Part shown: in pieces, positions 11,441 to 25,658 of the stretch
Layout: each line of letters begins with the position of its first letter
Position numbering within the stretch: the first letter of the stretch is position 1
From: Gymnogyps californianus
Taxonomy: Eukaryota > Chordata > Aves > Accipitriformes > Cathartidae
Direction of reading: 5' to 3'
Length of the DNA stretch: 64,000 nt
NCBI RefSeq assembly: GCF_018139145.2
Contig: NC_059476.1
Coordinates: 11,041,001-11,105,000 of the forward strand
The notes under the pieces: model-generated
Told to the model about the DNA's origin: nothing
Seen by the model: only the letters and a program-made list of their open reading frames with translations
Databases searched by the model: none
Position numbers and translations under genes: made by a program

Positions 11441-13889
11441 TACCTGCAGTCTGGCCAAGCGGCACTGGACGGAGCCCATCAGTTAGGGCAGGGCAGTCTG
11501 CTCACACACACCGTTCCTTATGGAGGGGAGCCTTTGCTTATGAAATGTCGTGCGACAATGGAAGGCATACAGTTTTTGAAGTTTGAAGATTTTTTTTTTT
11601 ATGCTATAATTTACAAATACAAATTCAAATTGTATCTATAGCACAGTACTCCAAATAATGTGAAGTTCTTCATGCTAAGCCATGTTAATAGCCAGCTAAG
11701 AAATTGACTGAGAGTTTTAAATTTTGCCTTAATTTCAACTTTGGCTAAAACAGACGAGACACTGAAACAAAACAAAAGTACTCAGGAATTTTTAGCTTGA
11801 ATTACTGTTGAGTTACTGTGCTCTCATTTTCATATGGGGGGAGCAGCATAGAAAAGAGAATTTCTATCCAACAGTATCTTGAGAATAGGTCTACTTGGCA
11901 AATGATTGAAGTGATTTAAGATGCTGTTATCAGACTCCTGCCCTTCTTTCCCCACCATGTATCTTGCTAAGGCTCCTGCTTTCCTGTTAGAGGTATCGTC
12001 ATCATGACAGCAGAGCTGGCAAAACATGTGTGAGCACTCCTCATCTGCTACAGGTAGGAGTCAGACAAACTGTCTGAAACTTGGCTCACTTGGCACGGAG
12101 ACGTTTGGAAGCACTCACAGTTTCTTTCCCATAGTCTAAGCTCTCTGGGCTTTAACCTCCAACTGGTGTACAGTGACATTTTCTCTGCCAGATCTAACTA
12201 AAATGGCTGAATCCAAGGTCTTATCTTAAACTCTGTAATCTGTCATCTGATCTAACTGATGTGATGGATCATGGAGATGCATTACCTCCAGGAAGCCAAA
12301 CTCATTCCGTGTGCCAGCAGCAAGACTACGTGCTAGGCCTACAACTACCACAGAGCCCTGTAGCAATTTGGGATAACAAAGGTTAACGTTAAACCAGAAT
12401 GAAATAGTTCAACATGGTTTGGGAACACTGAAAAGCTTCATTTCAAGATTTCCAAACAAAACAAAACATTCCAGTGTTTCCAAGCCAAAACTCTGCAGAG
12501 CTTCCTGTTCAGTGAGGGGGAAAAAAAAAAAATCGATATTTTAACTTTCCATTCTGATTTGAAATAAAAAAGGATCAAATGGTGGCATTTCGCAGGACAA
12601 AGCCCAACTACTGACTAGCTTCAGGGGTCATACATTTAGAAGAAACTAAACATTAAGTGATGCAATTCTTGCTTTACAAATCCACTTCCAAAGTCAATCA
12701 TTCCTACGGCCAGCTCCACCAGACCATTAGTGCTGTACTACTGTCCTAGAATTGCTTCCTTCCCTTGCAATAGCCAAATTACTGCTTCATCTCTTTTTAA
12801 TGTCCTTTGAGTGCTCAAGATCTCAGAGTAACTACTAGAAATAAGTAAAAAGGTGTAAAAGGAAAAATGGAATTACTAATCAACAATGTCAGACAAAGCA
12901 GGAAAAACACAGAGCAATTAATATTTGGTTAAATGAGAACACTTTCTCCTCTTTGGATCATACTAAAAAAAAAAATTAACAAAAATGAAATAAGTAAACA
13001 CTTCTTTACTCAGTTTCCCCGATATCAACACAATTTAACTCTCAGGGAGCATTCTGTTGTGAAATTATTTTTCAGATATGACACTGGCAAACTTATTTCT
13101 TCTTCCAATGCCAAAAACACTTTTTTCTAGGAACATGGCTGTATCACAAATAAAAAAATAGCCTTTGTATTTTGAAATTTTAGCTGGCAGCTAAAATGCT
13201 AAAAGTAATAAACAGTTTGAATGAATTAAAAGTCAAGAAAAATGGAGGGGAAAAACATTCATTTATAATGTCCTATAATTGAGATTGTGAAGCTTGGCGC
13301 AGCAGAAAGATTTCCCTGAATAAATTAATTGTATTTTTAAACAGAGAAATTTCAGAGAACATAGTAGTTAGTAAATATTTAAAACCTTTGTGGTAAAGGC
13401 TTAAACCTCAAAATAACAAGGAAATGACAACTGTTTATTTTTCTCCACATAAAACTGAAAGTTATTGTAAGGTCATTATAATGTAAGCCTGTTTTCTCTT
13501 TAAGAAGTAAATAATTACACCACTGATTTGAGTAGACCTGCCAGTAAGTCTACATGTGGTTAAGTCAGATAGACTGATGCTCTAAAATTGGCAAGTAGCT
13601 AGCTCCCACAAGCTATTAAGCAACTCCGTGGTCTAGGTAGCTCACAGCCCTTTTATCATACGTCTCTCAACAGAAAAAAGAAAAAAAAACACATTGAGAC
13701 TACGGTTGTTGTGCAACCTTTGAACATGGTTCTGCATATTCCACGATAACACAGAAGCAGAATTTGATGCAGTGTTCGCTCTCTGCTGCAATATTCAGCT
13801 GCAACATCTAAGCTTTCTTCAGAAACATGTTTCTAACTCTTGTGGTCGCAAGGAAAATCTTTACAGACATGAAATGAAAACAATTTGTA
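11441..13889. other. Non-coding stretch
   Basis: No gene is recognised. The end of the 105-codon frame 11269-11586 covers a slightly GC-richer patch (11420-11570) with no domain. The frames at 11830-12027 and 12933-13130 are chance-sized. A short poly(A) of about 12 bases occurs near 12520. Confidence 0.5.
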
Positions 13890-13899
13890 ATGACATGAC

Positions 13900-14190
13900 T
13901 ATGTTCTTGAGTTTGCAAACAGCCTGAAATAATGACTGCGATGTCACTGCAATGAAGATTGCGTCAAATTAATGGCTGTAATCAAAACAATGGACTGTTG
14001 GCTGTTTAACCACTACTGTTAACCATTGCTATGCTGAAGATTTTAGCACTACCATCAGTATGTGTTTAATCTCTTTAGGTACCAAAACCTCAGCTGACAG
14101 GAGCTGTCAATACATCAAGCTTTGCTGATGGAAGTTCCGTAATGCAAGCTATGCAGCAAACAGGGAGCTGAAGTTGGGCAGCTGCAGTAA
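13900..14190. promoter_or_regulatory. Candidate conserved regulatory block B
   Basis: Homeodomain and SOX-type words are packed together: AATTAATGG (13967-13975), AACAATGG (13986-13993) and, inverted, AACCATTG (14021-14028). An inverted pair of TALE-type sites follows, TGACAG at 14095-14100 and CTGTCA at 14104-14109, three bases apart. Spaced SOX sites in opposite orientation and mirrored TALE sites are features of developmental enhancers. No open frame or repeat explains the block. The call is inference from motif grouping and needs alignment to other birds. Confidence 0.35.
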
Positions 14191-14402
14191 CCTCTACATA
14201 AACAGCACATAGCAGTAAATGTCCTATACAAATAATACCTTCTGATATTTAATTGAGTAAATGCCTTCATTTATTGATTTGAATAAATCTGCTGCATCAC
14301 AGTCCCACGGGAGCTCAGGGGACACCACCACAAATTCTAATCCAGCCCATTACAAGACATATGCAGCTTTGCCTGTGGCCAGTTCTCACCATCATTTCTA
14401 CA

Positions 14403-14445
14403 TACAGGCTTCCAATGAAGGTAAAGGGAGCTCTGCATGGGGGAC
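14403..14445 (+). repeat. Relic of an old amniote repeat
   Basis: The words CTTCCAATGAAGGTAAAGGG and AGCTCTGCATGGGG resemble a repeat common in turtle and crocodile genomes, whose core reads approximately CCAATGAAGTCAATGGGAGC. It lies inside the longest open frame of the window (14261-14668), which argues further against that frame being a gene. The match is from memory and short. Confidence 0.3.
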
Positions 14446-16145
14446 AGCAACAGAATATAGGTCACTTTACCATTTGTGGCATGAATGCCTACCCATCGTT
14501 AGTATAACAATCTACATTTTCTTCCCCAAAGACAAAAATCAATCCAAGTATGAAGTTGCAATCCAGATTAAAAAAAAAACAAAACTAGCTAAACCCCTCA
14601 CATCATGGGTCCTGCCTTGGAGCTGTGGGAGGGTTAGATGCCTCAAAGCCCTTTCTCTACTTCTGTAAGCAAATGGAAACAAGAAACCTGTATTATGCTG
14701 GTGATAGGACTGCCATCACATCAGCTCTAAGACACACTGAAGCTCCTTCTCCAAGGATTTCATGGAACAGCACAAACAGGAGGGAGCTAAGGAAATGACT
14801 GACACAAAGAAATAAAGGGCGCAAGGAATGCAGTGGACAAAATTACATGGCAGCACAAAGAACAGACCCCTTGGTAGAGCTTGCTGGCTGTAGAAGGCCA
14901 AGTAAGTACGAGGTGCTAAGTTGAGCTCCATACAGAAACCTCAGCACACAGGCAGACAAAGCAGCTAGACATTTGTAGCGTCCCATAAGAGAGTATTAAG
15001 CAGTTCCCCTTCCAACTGAACTACATCTTCCTCCTTTCACATAATGGAAAACAAACAAATGAACAAACAAGCACCCAAATACCATATGTTTCTCATACTA
15101 AAGATTTCCCTGAGCTGGAGTCTAAAGGGAAATGTGATACACGGAGGGTTGGCAGTAAGTCTCAAATTCAAGTCTTGCTTGTTCATTAAGTCACAAAATA
15201 CTAACCTCTGCTAGGTCTCCATTTTGTGGTGCAGTCTACTTTCTACTGGTGAAGAAACACTAAGTTACAATGACAACTGACAGTGACCTCTGGTTAGCAA
15301 TCGTAACACTGAGGAACGGAGAAGCTGTAGGAACTGAACCATTTTTCTTTCTAGAGCACAGAAAAGCATTTTCCCAGGGCAGAATATGAAAAATGCACTA
15401 TTGCTACATGAATGCTGGTTACAAAGAATGAGGCTTTCAATCTTTCAATTAATCAAACTTTTTTTTCAGCAATAAAAGTATTAAAAGAATAAAGAAGGGA
15501 AAGATGATCAAACAATTGGAGATGATAGTAAGTCCATTTAAAGATCAGCACAGAGGAAGATGAGCCAAGTTTTGGAAAAAGACTTAAAATAAGCAGAAGG
15601 GGAGTTGCAAGAATAAACAAAAAATTCCTTTGCCTTGAAGTCCAGTAGCAGTTTGATACTTTTAATGGAAATATTCTTTTTCTTCTCTACAGTTTTGCTA
15701 TAATTCTGCTAAATAGCAAAATTATAAATATATTCTTTAAAATTTCAGCTTTCTAGCAATGTGATGACAAAGCATCTGAAAGGTTCAACATACATGTTTT
15801 CTGAATAACGATATCAAACTCCTACTTTTTTTTCTTCCTCTTTTTTCATGTTGTAAATTTGCTATGTAATGACAAATTTGGGCATAAACCCTACAAAAAC
15901 AGATAAACAAAATCAGTAGAACTACTCACAGTAGTAAGCTATGCAGATGCCCAAATATTTGCAGGTGTCTTAGATAATAAGCTTTCAGAGCAGGAACTAC
16001 ATATCTGTGATTAGTTCACTAGTACATTTTAGAATGTTTAAAATATATGTAATAATAAGGTTAACTCTGTGGTGTATTTTTGTTTGGCTCATTATAATTA
16101 AATGCAGCTTAAGTCTTCCATATTGTATTTTCTTTGTACATTTTG
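14446..16145. other. Non-coding stretch
   Basis: No gene is recognised. The open frame that starts at 14261 ends here at 14668 without a recognisable domain; the frame 14716-14931 (minus) has none either. Sequence becomes more AT-rich to the right. Confidence 0.5.
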
Positions 16146-16195
16146 CATACACACATATATACATATATATAAATATTTATACATTATACATAGAC
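16146..16195. repeat. CA/TA simple repeat
   Basis: Decayed microsatellite of ACACATATATA-type units passing into A/T-only sequence. The overlapping plus-strand frames 16007-16285 and 16102-16422 owe their tyrosine- and isoleucine-rich stretches to it. Confidence 0.8.
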
Positions 16196-19100
16196 ACAAA
16201 CAAATATCTTCATGCAGGTTACATTCAACCAATAATGTATACTGGTCAACAACAAGCAACCACTCTTATCCTAAAAAGTGTTTAGTTGCAAAAATGTTAA
16301 TGAAATCCACAGAAACACTTAGGAACCAGTTTTTTAATCTCATTACCATATCAAGGAGCTCCCTGTTAATCACTGTCCAAATTCATTTGGATTTATTGTA
16401 TCACAGTTATGCTTACAATTAAATGCCACAAGGTCCCAGTCAGATTAAACAAATGATTTTTCCAGTAGTCCTTACAGGACTAGTAGTGACAAATCACATG
16501 GAAGTAAAATATATCATAATTAATTAGCAGAGGCCCATAGATAACCTCTCCCACAAATCTCCATGGGCAATTTTAATAGGTTTCAATATTTAAATATAAA
16601 ACCCTATGAAATTGCTTAAAAATTCAAGGAATACTTGCACTTGTTATAGGTAACGAATATGTCAGTCATGTAACTTTTTTATTACATAATTATTTCTTTA
16701 GGGATGTTAGAAACAAGTAATTATTTTCTTAAAAATGAATTGGCAGCAACTATTTTAAGTATGCCATTGTGAATGAAATATTATCAAATAATTGTTGTAT
16801 TACTAACAACTGTCTTACAGAAAAGAAACATTTCCTTATCAAAGCACACAACATCTCACCATTGTAAAAAAATTTAATCTTCTTTACAGAAGCTTCAGTA
16901 AGCTAGTAGGAATTACAGGAAGATAACTGGTCTTAATATTAAACATGAACGCCAGCGTGAAGAAAAAGGGTTCGGCTTCTTTAGCTTGATTTCCAATAGT
17001 ACATGTCAGCTGTTCATTCCTCTTATATGTGTTAGGGAAAGTAACAGATGCCAGTATTTCAGAGATGTGTTGGAAAAATCTTCCTTTACAGGAAGAAATA
17101 TTTTGTCAAATTCTTTGAACTGTTCACGGTAATCTCTCTGCTTAAGAAATAGTAAATTCTACCTAAATCAATTCAAAACAATGTGTTCCCAGAATGGGCA
17201 GGCTAGAATATATAAAAACTGCCAAACAAAAAGCCCTCATTTATTTCCGGAATTAAGCTTTCATCTCAGTGATTTGGATTTGTTTATCAAGTAAAGACCC
17301 TGGTGCTCCTTCACAAAATCTTCAGTAAACCGTATTTTGTCTGCCTTCAGTCTCTTCAAAACATCAAACTGTCTCATTTCTCATTCTTTCCTTGCTAATG
17401 TTCACTTAGGGGGATATTCAAAAATGTCTGTGCTAGTCCAGGAAGACTGCTCTCCTGACACTGGAGAGGAAGGAATGTAACTTAAAATAAATGTTTAGTG
17501 ATGAAATTATTGAACTGAATTGAGCCTTGACATGTCTGTAATGTCAAAAGAAAGTCTTCAAGTTAAATAGGAAATCATACAAAATACCCAAGTTTCAACT
17601 TTGGATAGCAACGACTTCAGCCTATAGGAGAGTGATTTACCTTGAGCCACAAACTTGAGCTAAAACTCAAATTATCTGGTCTTCAGTTATTTTAACTTGA
17701 ATTACTTAATTATGGTAGCCCATCTTCAGTAAACAGATAACCTTCCTGAAAGAATCTCTCACAGATTACATAACTTCTTTCACTTGGAAGCATCCTGATA
17801 TTAACTCTTGGGTCAGGTACAAAAATAGGAACCAGTGTTAGAAGAGAGGTGCAATTAAGGATAATCTTCTAATCTTATGAAGTCTGTGGGACAGTGTCAT
17901 GATTACTGACAGTAAACAGGCTGAGAACAGAGTATGCAAATGTTACCATGGTCTCCAAGTCAAAATGTCAGACAAAAGAACAATGAAAAAAAATTAATTT
18001 GCTAAGTTGGCCTCTATAACAGGAATGAATAAATACGCTGGAATTTGTAATACAGCTCTTCAAACTATTTGTGAAGAGTGATAAAAATCAATGTTTAAAA
18101 TATATAGATATAGATATATTTTATGAACACTGCTTAGTCTCAAGTCAAATAGCAATAACGCAAGATTTTCAGCAAACAGAGGTCAGAAAGGGAAAAAGCA
18201 ATCACCTTGGAATGAAAGACAACATCATAAACTTAAGAATAAAAATTTCATAAACACTTAAGAAAATCAGCATTTTCATCAGCTTTGAAGGACTGCAAAA
18301 TTCACGTGAAAAATGTGATGTAAGTGCACACAAACATTAAAAAAAAAATCTTGCAAAATTTTAAACACCTACTGAAATTTCTGGTTATAAACAGCTTAAG
18401 GCACGCATACAGATACTTTGTATCATGCTCCTGAAGCAAAATGGCCATAAACCCACTGATAGCCAGACATGGGAAAATCGTGTCCGTGTAGGTCTAATGG
18501 CTTGCAATAGTAGGGACAGAGCTGGGCACTCTTCCATGTGGATGTTTCCCAGACATTTATTCTGCTCCTGTTTGCCAGACTTCAGATAAAGCAGTTGGGC
18601 TGTACCGACTCATGTCAGGGCTTGGATTAACAACAGCTCAGAACGGGAGAGCACAGAAACAGTCATTACATTATATTTCCCTTGTTCACCTATGCCTCGC
18701 TATATTCGCCTCCATTGTATCTGATGACTAGTTATTTCAGAACAGAGGCTTTGACCATTATGCCTCCTCCCATTTCTGCTGCAAGGTAAATTTTCAATTC
18801 AGTAAGTGTAAATACCCCGAAATGTAAAGTTAGCAGTACATCAAGAGGTCTCAGCAAATTACCTTCTGCGTATTAAGTAAATTACCTGTTATTGTATAGA
18901 TGAGCAGAAGGTCTGTACCTGTGCCTTTTAGTGGTAGCTTACCATTAGATTAGTTTAGTTATAGCATGAAATCATACCCACAATACATGAGCAGGGTTAA
19001 TTTTTGTTGAGCCGCTATATGTGGAAGAATAGCCAAAACTACTCTGCGGGTGATGGAGGTAATCATCATTAGCTGACCAACTGTGCACTCAATCTCCTGA

Positions 19101-21849
19101 CAAAGAACAGGAGACAAGAACTGAGTTGGGGATAGCACAGAAAGTACTTTAAAGCTTGTTTCCCATGAGCTACAAGACGGGAAGCTACTGGCATGATAAA
19201 ACAAGGAGAAGGAATGCAAAGAGGCAACAGACTTGGATAATATTTGAAGCAGCATTCAGAATGGGAAAAACCACGATAAAACCAAAAAAGTTGTTGTTAA
19301 TAAGTGAAAAGATTTGGGGACGTGTGGGTAGTCAGGGAACACTAGATCTTAGGAGTGCCTTATAAGTCAAATTTGCAAGCTTAAGATATAAGCTAGATAT
19401 TAGGACCTACAGAGATCTCAACTGAAAATGTTATCTGTCACTGAAGGGCCAGAAGCAGTTGGCAGAAACACTTGTGACCAAATGATTTGGGAAGTTTTAA
19501 GTTTCAATACACAGGAAAATTCTGCAGAAATTCAATCATGTTTGTTAATCATAATGGTATGTTAATCAAACCTAAAAAGTCACCATGATAAAAGCAAGCC
19601 CATCAATAGAGTTGCCAATTACCACTATTAACCTTTACAGAATTGATATGTTTTTAAAATTTCTGACTACAAGCTGTGACATAGGATTGTCTTTTTAATA
19701 GTTCATTATCCATTGTTTTTCTTTACTTCTAATAGCTATCCTTTTATAGAAACCTGTGAGATTTCAAGATACACAATTTTGTTTATGAAGGTAAAAAATA
19801 ATAATATACTTTTAAACTTACTTGAAACCTCATGAATAAATAAATACATAACTGTTAAACCAAAGTAGCATCTAATCAGTTGCCTTTCGCATCATACCAC
19901 TGACCCTAATCTCTGGGGCATAAACAAACATGCATACTTTGTGCAAACTTTAATCATAAAAAAGAATGAAATATATTCCAACATAAATATTTCAGCAAAT
20001 AGCCATGTGAAGGAGCATGAATATTTAATTTAGACATCACCTCTGTCACTATCTGTTAGACATCATACCAGTGTTTCTCCTCTGGGAATTCCAAAATATA
20101 ACCAAGTTTCCAGTGCCCAAGTGAAAACGATATTCCTCCTTACCTACATAATACCCATCTACCTCTAGGAACATTTAAATATTTTTAATATTTGGCAAAA
20201 TCCTTCTCCAAGGTGATCATGCCATATTTGGTCAAGCCATGTCTTTACTAATACTACCTTACAGAGTTTGAATAACCTTCCATTGCCTTGCTTATGCTGG
20301 AAGGAAGGATCTAGCATTAAGGGCCAGACTCTAGTAGGTTGGCTTAAATACCATCTTCTTCCACGTATTTCTAGCAAAGCTCAAGTCATTGCTAAGTTCC
20401 TCAACTAGCACATACCACTGTGGTCAATTTAAGGATCTTTTGTTATACTGAACATTCTTTCATCTATTCAAGAGCGTAGCAACGGCATGTGAGATAGGAA
20501 GATAGGTGTTTTTAATATTGGCTTTCAAAGACTGGAGACATAAGTTTAAATGAAACAGACCAGGTGAAGAGAAATGTATGGTTTCCATATGCTTTGTCAT
20601 TCGAGACAGCGATCCCCCCACAATTGCATGAAAGTGCCTTTGATCTATTTCCTCAACTACACAACCACGTGATGACCCTTAATTGCACTTGAACTATGGT
20701 CTCCTGTTTAGGAATATACCATGAAGCAAGTTTCATTTGCATGTCTGGAGACATGTGGATACACAATACATACAATAAATGTGTCTAAGTGCAATGAAAA
20801 GTTATGTTCAGCAACTGAGTTAATTTCTCTGTGTACAAAAATATTGTTTCATGAACACTAGAACTCTGTACTTAAATAGCATGTATTTAATCTGTACTTA
20901 AAAAACCCCCTAACATTAAGGTTTCGCTCCTCAATCCCTGTACACATTAAGTCTATAAAAAGGAATAAAAATATAAATCATCATCATTTTGAAAGCAGAT
21001 ACTGCAGCATTGCCATGAAACCAGAAGTCAAATGCTTCTAATGTGACCTTTCATCTTTAAAAATGAGCTTAAAACAGCACGACTTAGAGGAGCCACAACA
21101 GCATATACTCTCTTGCAGTTGGTTTGCAAATGACCTCATATTTTTTTTCACTGGAGTTCAGTACAGAATTGGCACTTCTTGGCACATGGTGCCCAAGACT
21201 TAATGGAGTAACAGAACGTGAAAGCAACTCAACAAAAGCTGCAACCATGGCATTTTACAGGGTCCTTGTTCTCCTTTTCTCTGCCTACCTCTCTTCTGAA
21301 GTGCTCTGACAAGTAGTGGCAAGATTGGATCTATGTCCATGGCCTTGTAATCCCATTTTATTGGCTGGGTTCTTAGGTTAAACTTTAGGTGTTTATGTAT
21401 TTCACCTCAACTTTCTCGGTACCTCAGCATGGGAATGTTCTTAGAGGAAGGTCTGTTCATAAGAACGAGTAATGGGAGCTGGCTGCATGTTTCTAATGAG
21501 AGAACAAATATATTACTACATATGAAAAATGGATATTCAACAAAGTTCAATAGCAAGAAACAGTACAATCAAATACGTGTCTAGTTCAGAAGCAGTCACA
21601 GAACACCTATGCTATAAGCCAACATATTCCACAAACAGAAGTTCTTCCCAGCATCCTTTAAGAAACTTAAAAAACCCTTAAAGGTTAAAAGCCACAATTA
21701 CAGTGTTTGAGAGGAAGAGCACAAGAAAGATCAAGGACACTGTCAATGTTCAAAGCCCTTGAGAACTTGGGTGACTTTTTCAATCAAAAGTCACAAAAGA
21801 TCCCAGAAAGTAGACCATGTGCCATACTAAGAGGGAAAACTGAAAAAAA
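16196..21849. other. Long AT-rich non-coding stretch
   Basis: No gene, CR1 element or strong motif cluster is seen in 5.6 kb. The open frames (18071-18253, 18959-19255 minus, 19156-19365, 20165-20377 minus, 21124-21309, 21707-21898) are at most 98 codons, several overlap on opposite strands, and none has a recognisable domain. There is no transposon signal that I can name. Confidence 0.5.
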
Positions 21850-21948
21850 ACAAATCTACTTCCTGCAAATCTGGCCTGGGGAAAAAAATCCCTCATAACT
21901 AAGAACCTCATGATTTGCTTAACACTGACAATGTGAGAAGGATGCGCT
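21850..21948 (+). mobile_element. Possible old CR1-like fragment
   Basis: The order of words CTTCCTGCAAATC, TGGCCTGGGGAAAAAAATCC and then GACAATGTGAGAAGGA resembles a stretch of old reptile or bird CR1-group LINEs that contains a GGGAAAAATTCC word followed, after about 40 bases, by a GAGCATGTGAGCAAGA-like word. Heavily decayed; assignment is from memory of the family. Confidence 0.3.
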
Positions 21949-22175
21949 GAGGGTTTAATGGCAGTAACAGTGCCTGCTCTTACCTTATGTCTAGCGATGG
22001 TCAACTTCAGAAGACAGTGAAAAATACTCCATGCTTTTGTGGTTTATAGAAAGGTCTCATTATTTGCCCACTCACATTTTGATACTTTTGTGATTTATGG
22101 GAAATGACATCAATTTTTGAAGTGATCAAAATAAACTTAGAATTAGTCTGGGGGGAAAAAATGCTCAAGGTCTAC

Positions 22176-22189
22176 TTTTTTTTTTTTTT
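22176..22189 (+). repeat. Poly(T), 14 bases
   Basis: Uninterrupted T run followed by CAG. It could look like a splice acceptor (polypyrimidine tract plus CAG at 22190-22192), but the plus-strand sequence downstream quickly meets stops in the frames I followed, and no exon is apparent. Confidence 0.85.
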
Positions 22190-22192
22190 CAG

Positions 22193-25100
22193 TTATTGCA
22201 TATTACAGTAATACTTGGACATCCAAGTGAGATCTACACCACTTTATGTTAAGAGCTGTTATGTACTTTTCTTTGTCAGTCTACTGCTGCAAAGAATTCA
22301 CAGTATATTTACAGTACAGTATATATACAGGTAAAGATGAAGACAGTGATGTTTTAATCCACTTGTACAATTAAGGAGATATGCAACAAAGATTAAGGAC
22401 AAGACTATTTGTGTAAAAGGTTTAAACAACTGTAAAAGATCTAAGTGATTTAAGCAAGGTCAGATGGGAAGGATATGACAGAAAAAAGGACCAAACTCAC
22501 ATCTCCTGAGACCTAGTCCAGTGGTTTAGTTGCACGATTTTTTTCCTTGCTTTCCCTTTTTACATTTTTTCCTTAATCTGAACACAATTCAAAGAAAGGC
22601 TCACGTCCTTCCTTACCATTTAAGAATCTGTGACTGGAAACACCTTAAGCAAGGCATCCCCATCTTAATCCACTAACATCAGATGTTTGTTTGAAGAACT
22701 CAACACACTAGTTCTAAGCAGCCAAACCAATGTTCTGTAAAGTAACAACACACAGGATAAAGGAAGATAACTTTAATATGTAAATTAGTATCGCCAGCTA
22801 AAACCTCAGAAGGCCAATGGCCTCACACTGCCAATTTGGTCTTTCCTGACGTTTAAGAGAAAACCTCTTATTTTCCATTACAAAATTCAATGTGCCTATA
22901 TTGTAACTTTCCACCCAAACCTTAATCCCATTACCACCAAAAAAATACTACATGTGTATGTTCTCATGTAAAAACTAAAGGACTATGTGGTTTCACAAGG
23001 GATGATCTTTCTAATTACCACAAAGGTATCTTTCAGGACATCAACAGCCTTAATATACATCTGTATTCCTCATTGTAGTATGCTGCAACTTCCACCAATG
23101 GCTAGAGTGCATGAAAAGCTTCAACAATTGAGACGCTCAGTAGCAGTTAGATTTGATATATAAACTTGACAATATGGCCGTAATTATACCAGACTCTGCA
23201 TCAAGTTACATCACAGGATAATACAAGTTTATTATCTAATTTCAAACAAATTTTTTTTAGTTCAGAAGTATTTTTTTCTGACTAGTGATAGTAGAAATTG
23301 AAGTCAGAATCTGAAGCTCTAATTCAATTAATTTCTAACTTGTACATCTTTAGAACTAAGGTTCTAAGAGTCTAAAAATGTGACATTTAAAAACTGCATT
23401 GATGGTATGCAAAACTGCGTAATATGTGCTTTCTAAGAGACTAGGATTCAACTGTACTAGGTGCTGTATAAACACACTGAATTCCCATATCTTCATCGTC
23501 TCCAAACCACTAGGTAACAAATTCAAAGTAGTGTTTCACAGAAGAAATATCATTGCTGGAACATTTTTAAAAGAAGAAGGGAAATATCTTTTTCTCAGAA
23601 AGTGAAGGATCAGTTAAAAGAAGTACATGGATGTACTGAGCAAAAGGAGTAACCATTTTTCCAGAAACAGTCCATTTCAAACTCAGCCATGTTACGTCTT
23701 ACTTAAGATTACACTCTGGAGAACAGAACAGATGAAACCTTGTTTTTTGCTGCTGGCCTCCACACCTAGAACAAAATTGATGGCATATTTATACCTCAAA
23801 AGTTAAAATAATTTGTATAAAATGGACAGTGTCAGACAGATTGGCATTCTAAGCAAAAAATAAGAATTTGTTTCCAAGTGGATGAATAAAAGGAACTGGA
23901 CATGGTCCTTAGGTAACCATTTTTCACAGTGAAATACGGAACTATTATTATGTAGTTTATAATATCTAGGAAGAAAAGATATGTCTATAAATAATATTAC
24001 TTATTATTTAACAATATTAATAGATCCCATCATTACTAGTCTTTGCTATTTTAAGAGAAAACTTGCACAGTTAGATTTTCATAAACAGACTATGAAGCAA
24101 TAAATTAATCAAGTGCATCAACAAAAAAATCCACATCATACTTTTGTCCTGTCTTTGAAAACTAAAATTATGACAGGTGGAACTTCAGTAGAAGCTAAGA
24201 GAATTCTTGGCCACAAGGGGAGAAGAGCAGAGCATTACCTCTAATAGGCATTCGTTAACTTCATTAACATAACAGATTAGAACTAGTGCTTGTCTATATA
24301 TCTAAGTTGTGAATGCACAGCAGCTGTGTCTTTTACTTCATAACATACTTTTGGAGCTGATTATAGCAACAGGAAAACCACGGTCAGTCCTGGCTGAAAT
24401 AGAAACAGATCATTTTCATGGGAGAAAAGGTACAAGAGTAGTCCATATGCTCAACGCAGAACTGGAAATGCGTACATATCAAATCGTAATTCAAATCAAT
24501 TATCTATTTGACATGGCATTAAATAACTTCCAAATAAGTGGATAGCATACTGAAAAAAATCAGTCTAAAACCATCAGTGATGGGTTTTGAAGTTCTCAGA
24601 GTGCGTACATCTCTGGAGAGATTTGTTTCTATATTATTTCATTTTGGGGATTTGTCAAATCTGCCAGTGTATTTGAACACAGACCTCATATACCTTAATC
24701 ATACAGATGTTGCCTTCTGTTCTGACTGCTGTGCTATACAAGGGAATAACTTCCATATTTTGGAAGCTCGGATAAGTGCAGAACACGTGTCTAACTTGGT
24801 GGGTGACTGCTCACCAACTCAGGAAGGTTCCAGGCAGAAAGCAGTAACTTCACCAACGCTCCAAAGAAGTTGCCAGCTAGTTTCTGAATGACTTGGTGCT
24901 GACTTAAAATATTTGAGATGTTTCTGCATTTCTGGGCAGCATGAGGTGCTTGAGGAAGGAGCTTTCCACAAAAGGAAAAGCTGCCACAGCACTTTGAGCA
25001 ATGGACCACACCACAAAATAACTCTCTGACTAGAACAGTGGAGGCAGAAATTTTAGTCCACAAGGTTTGACGCAAGGTTTTTGTGATTTCTAAGATCTGC

Positions 25101-25640
25101 ACTAGTGGAGTAAGCAGAAAAATACAGAGTAGTCACACAGGAAGAGCATTATGGGACACAGTACTCTATGTTGAAAATTTTCTCCTTTTGCACTTAATCT
25201 ATAACATGTCTTTTTCTTCCAAACTGCATGTACCTTGTTTTTAGAGGTTCAGTCCCAAGACTCTACTCTACCCAAGACTACCAAGATCAACTATTATAGG
25301 TAGTTGATCAAATTGCTACAAGCCCAGGGCCATCCATTCATTGCACGAGCTGAAGTAATCAACTCTTAGCCCGTTATGTACTTCTAAACCACTGTAATTA
25401 CAGAGAAAAGTACATCAGTTTAAACCACCCTTGCAGGCCAGCATTGCTTGCAACAAAGTAGTAATTAATACATAACCAGTTATCGTTACTCATCTGAGAA
25501 GCAAATCATGAAGCTACCACAACTGAAGATCACAATCATCCATTCACATCCTAAATCATACCATGTGCCTGTACAATACTCAGTACAGTGAAATCTTCAT
25601 TACAGTTGCAGCTTTTAGGCACTATACTATTTGAATAACA
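22193..25640. other. AT-rich non-coding stretch
   Basis: No gene is recognised. Two overlapping opposite-strand frames of 117 codons (24538-24891 plus) and 103 codons (24791-25102 minus) cover a slightly GC-richer patch at 24.8-25.0 kb. Neither has a domain, and they cannot both be real over their overlap. Confidence 0.5.
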
Positions 25641-25658
25641 AAATAATAATAATAATAA
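25641..25658. repeat. (AAT)n microsatellite
   Basis: About six uninterrupted AAT units. Short and probably not very polymorphic. Confidence 0.9.

Noticed and set aside
14261..14668. Longest ATG-started open frame (135 codons, plus strand)
   Set aside because: No domain, low-complexity lysine stretch near the end from an A run, and an old-repeat-like segment inside it. Its length is about what chance gives in 64 kb of six-frame AT-rich sequence.
22170..22200. Polypyrimidine tract plus CAG resembling a splice acceptor
   Set aside because: A T14 homopolymer followed by CAG occurs by chance, and no open, domain-bearing exon follows.
24538..25102. Opposite-strand frames of 117 and 103 codons
   Set aside because: They overlap on opposite strands, neither has a domain, and the overlap is simply a patch with fewer stop-prone A/T words.
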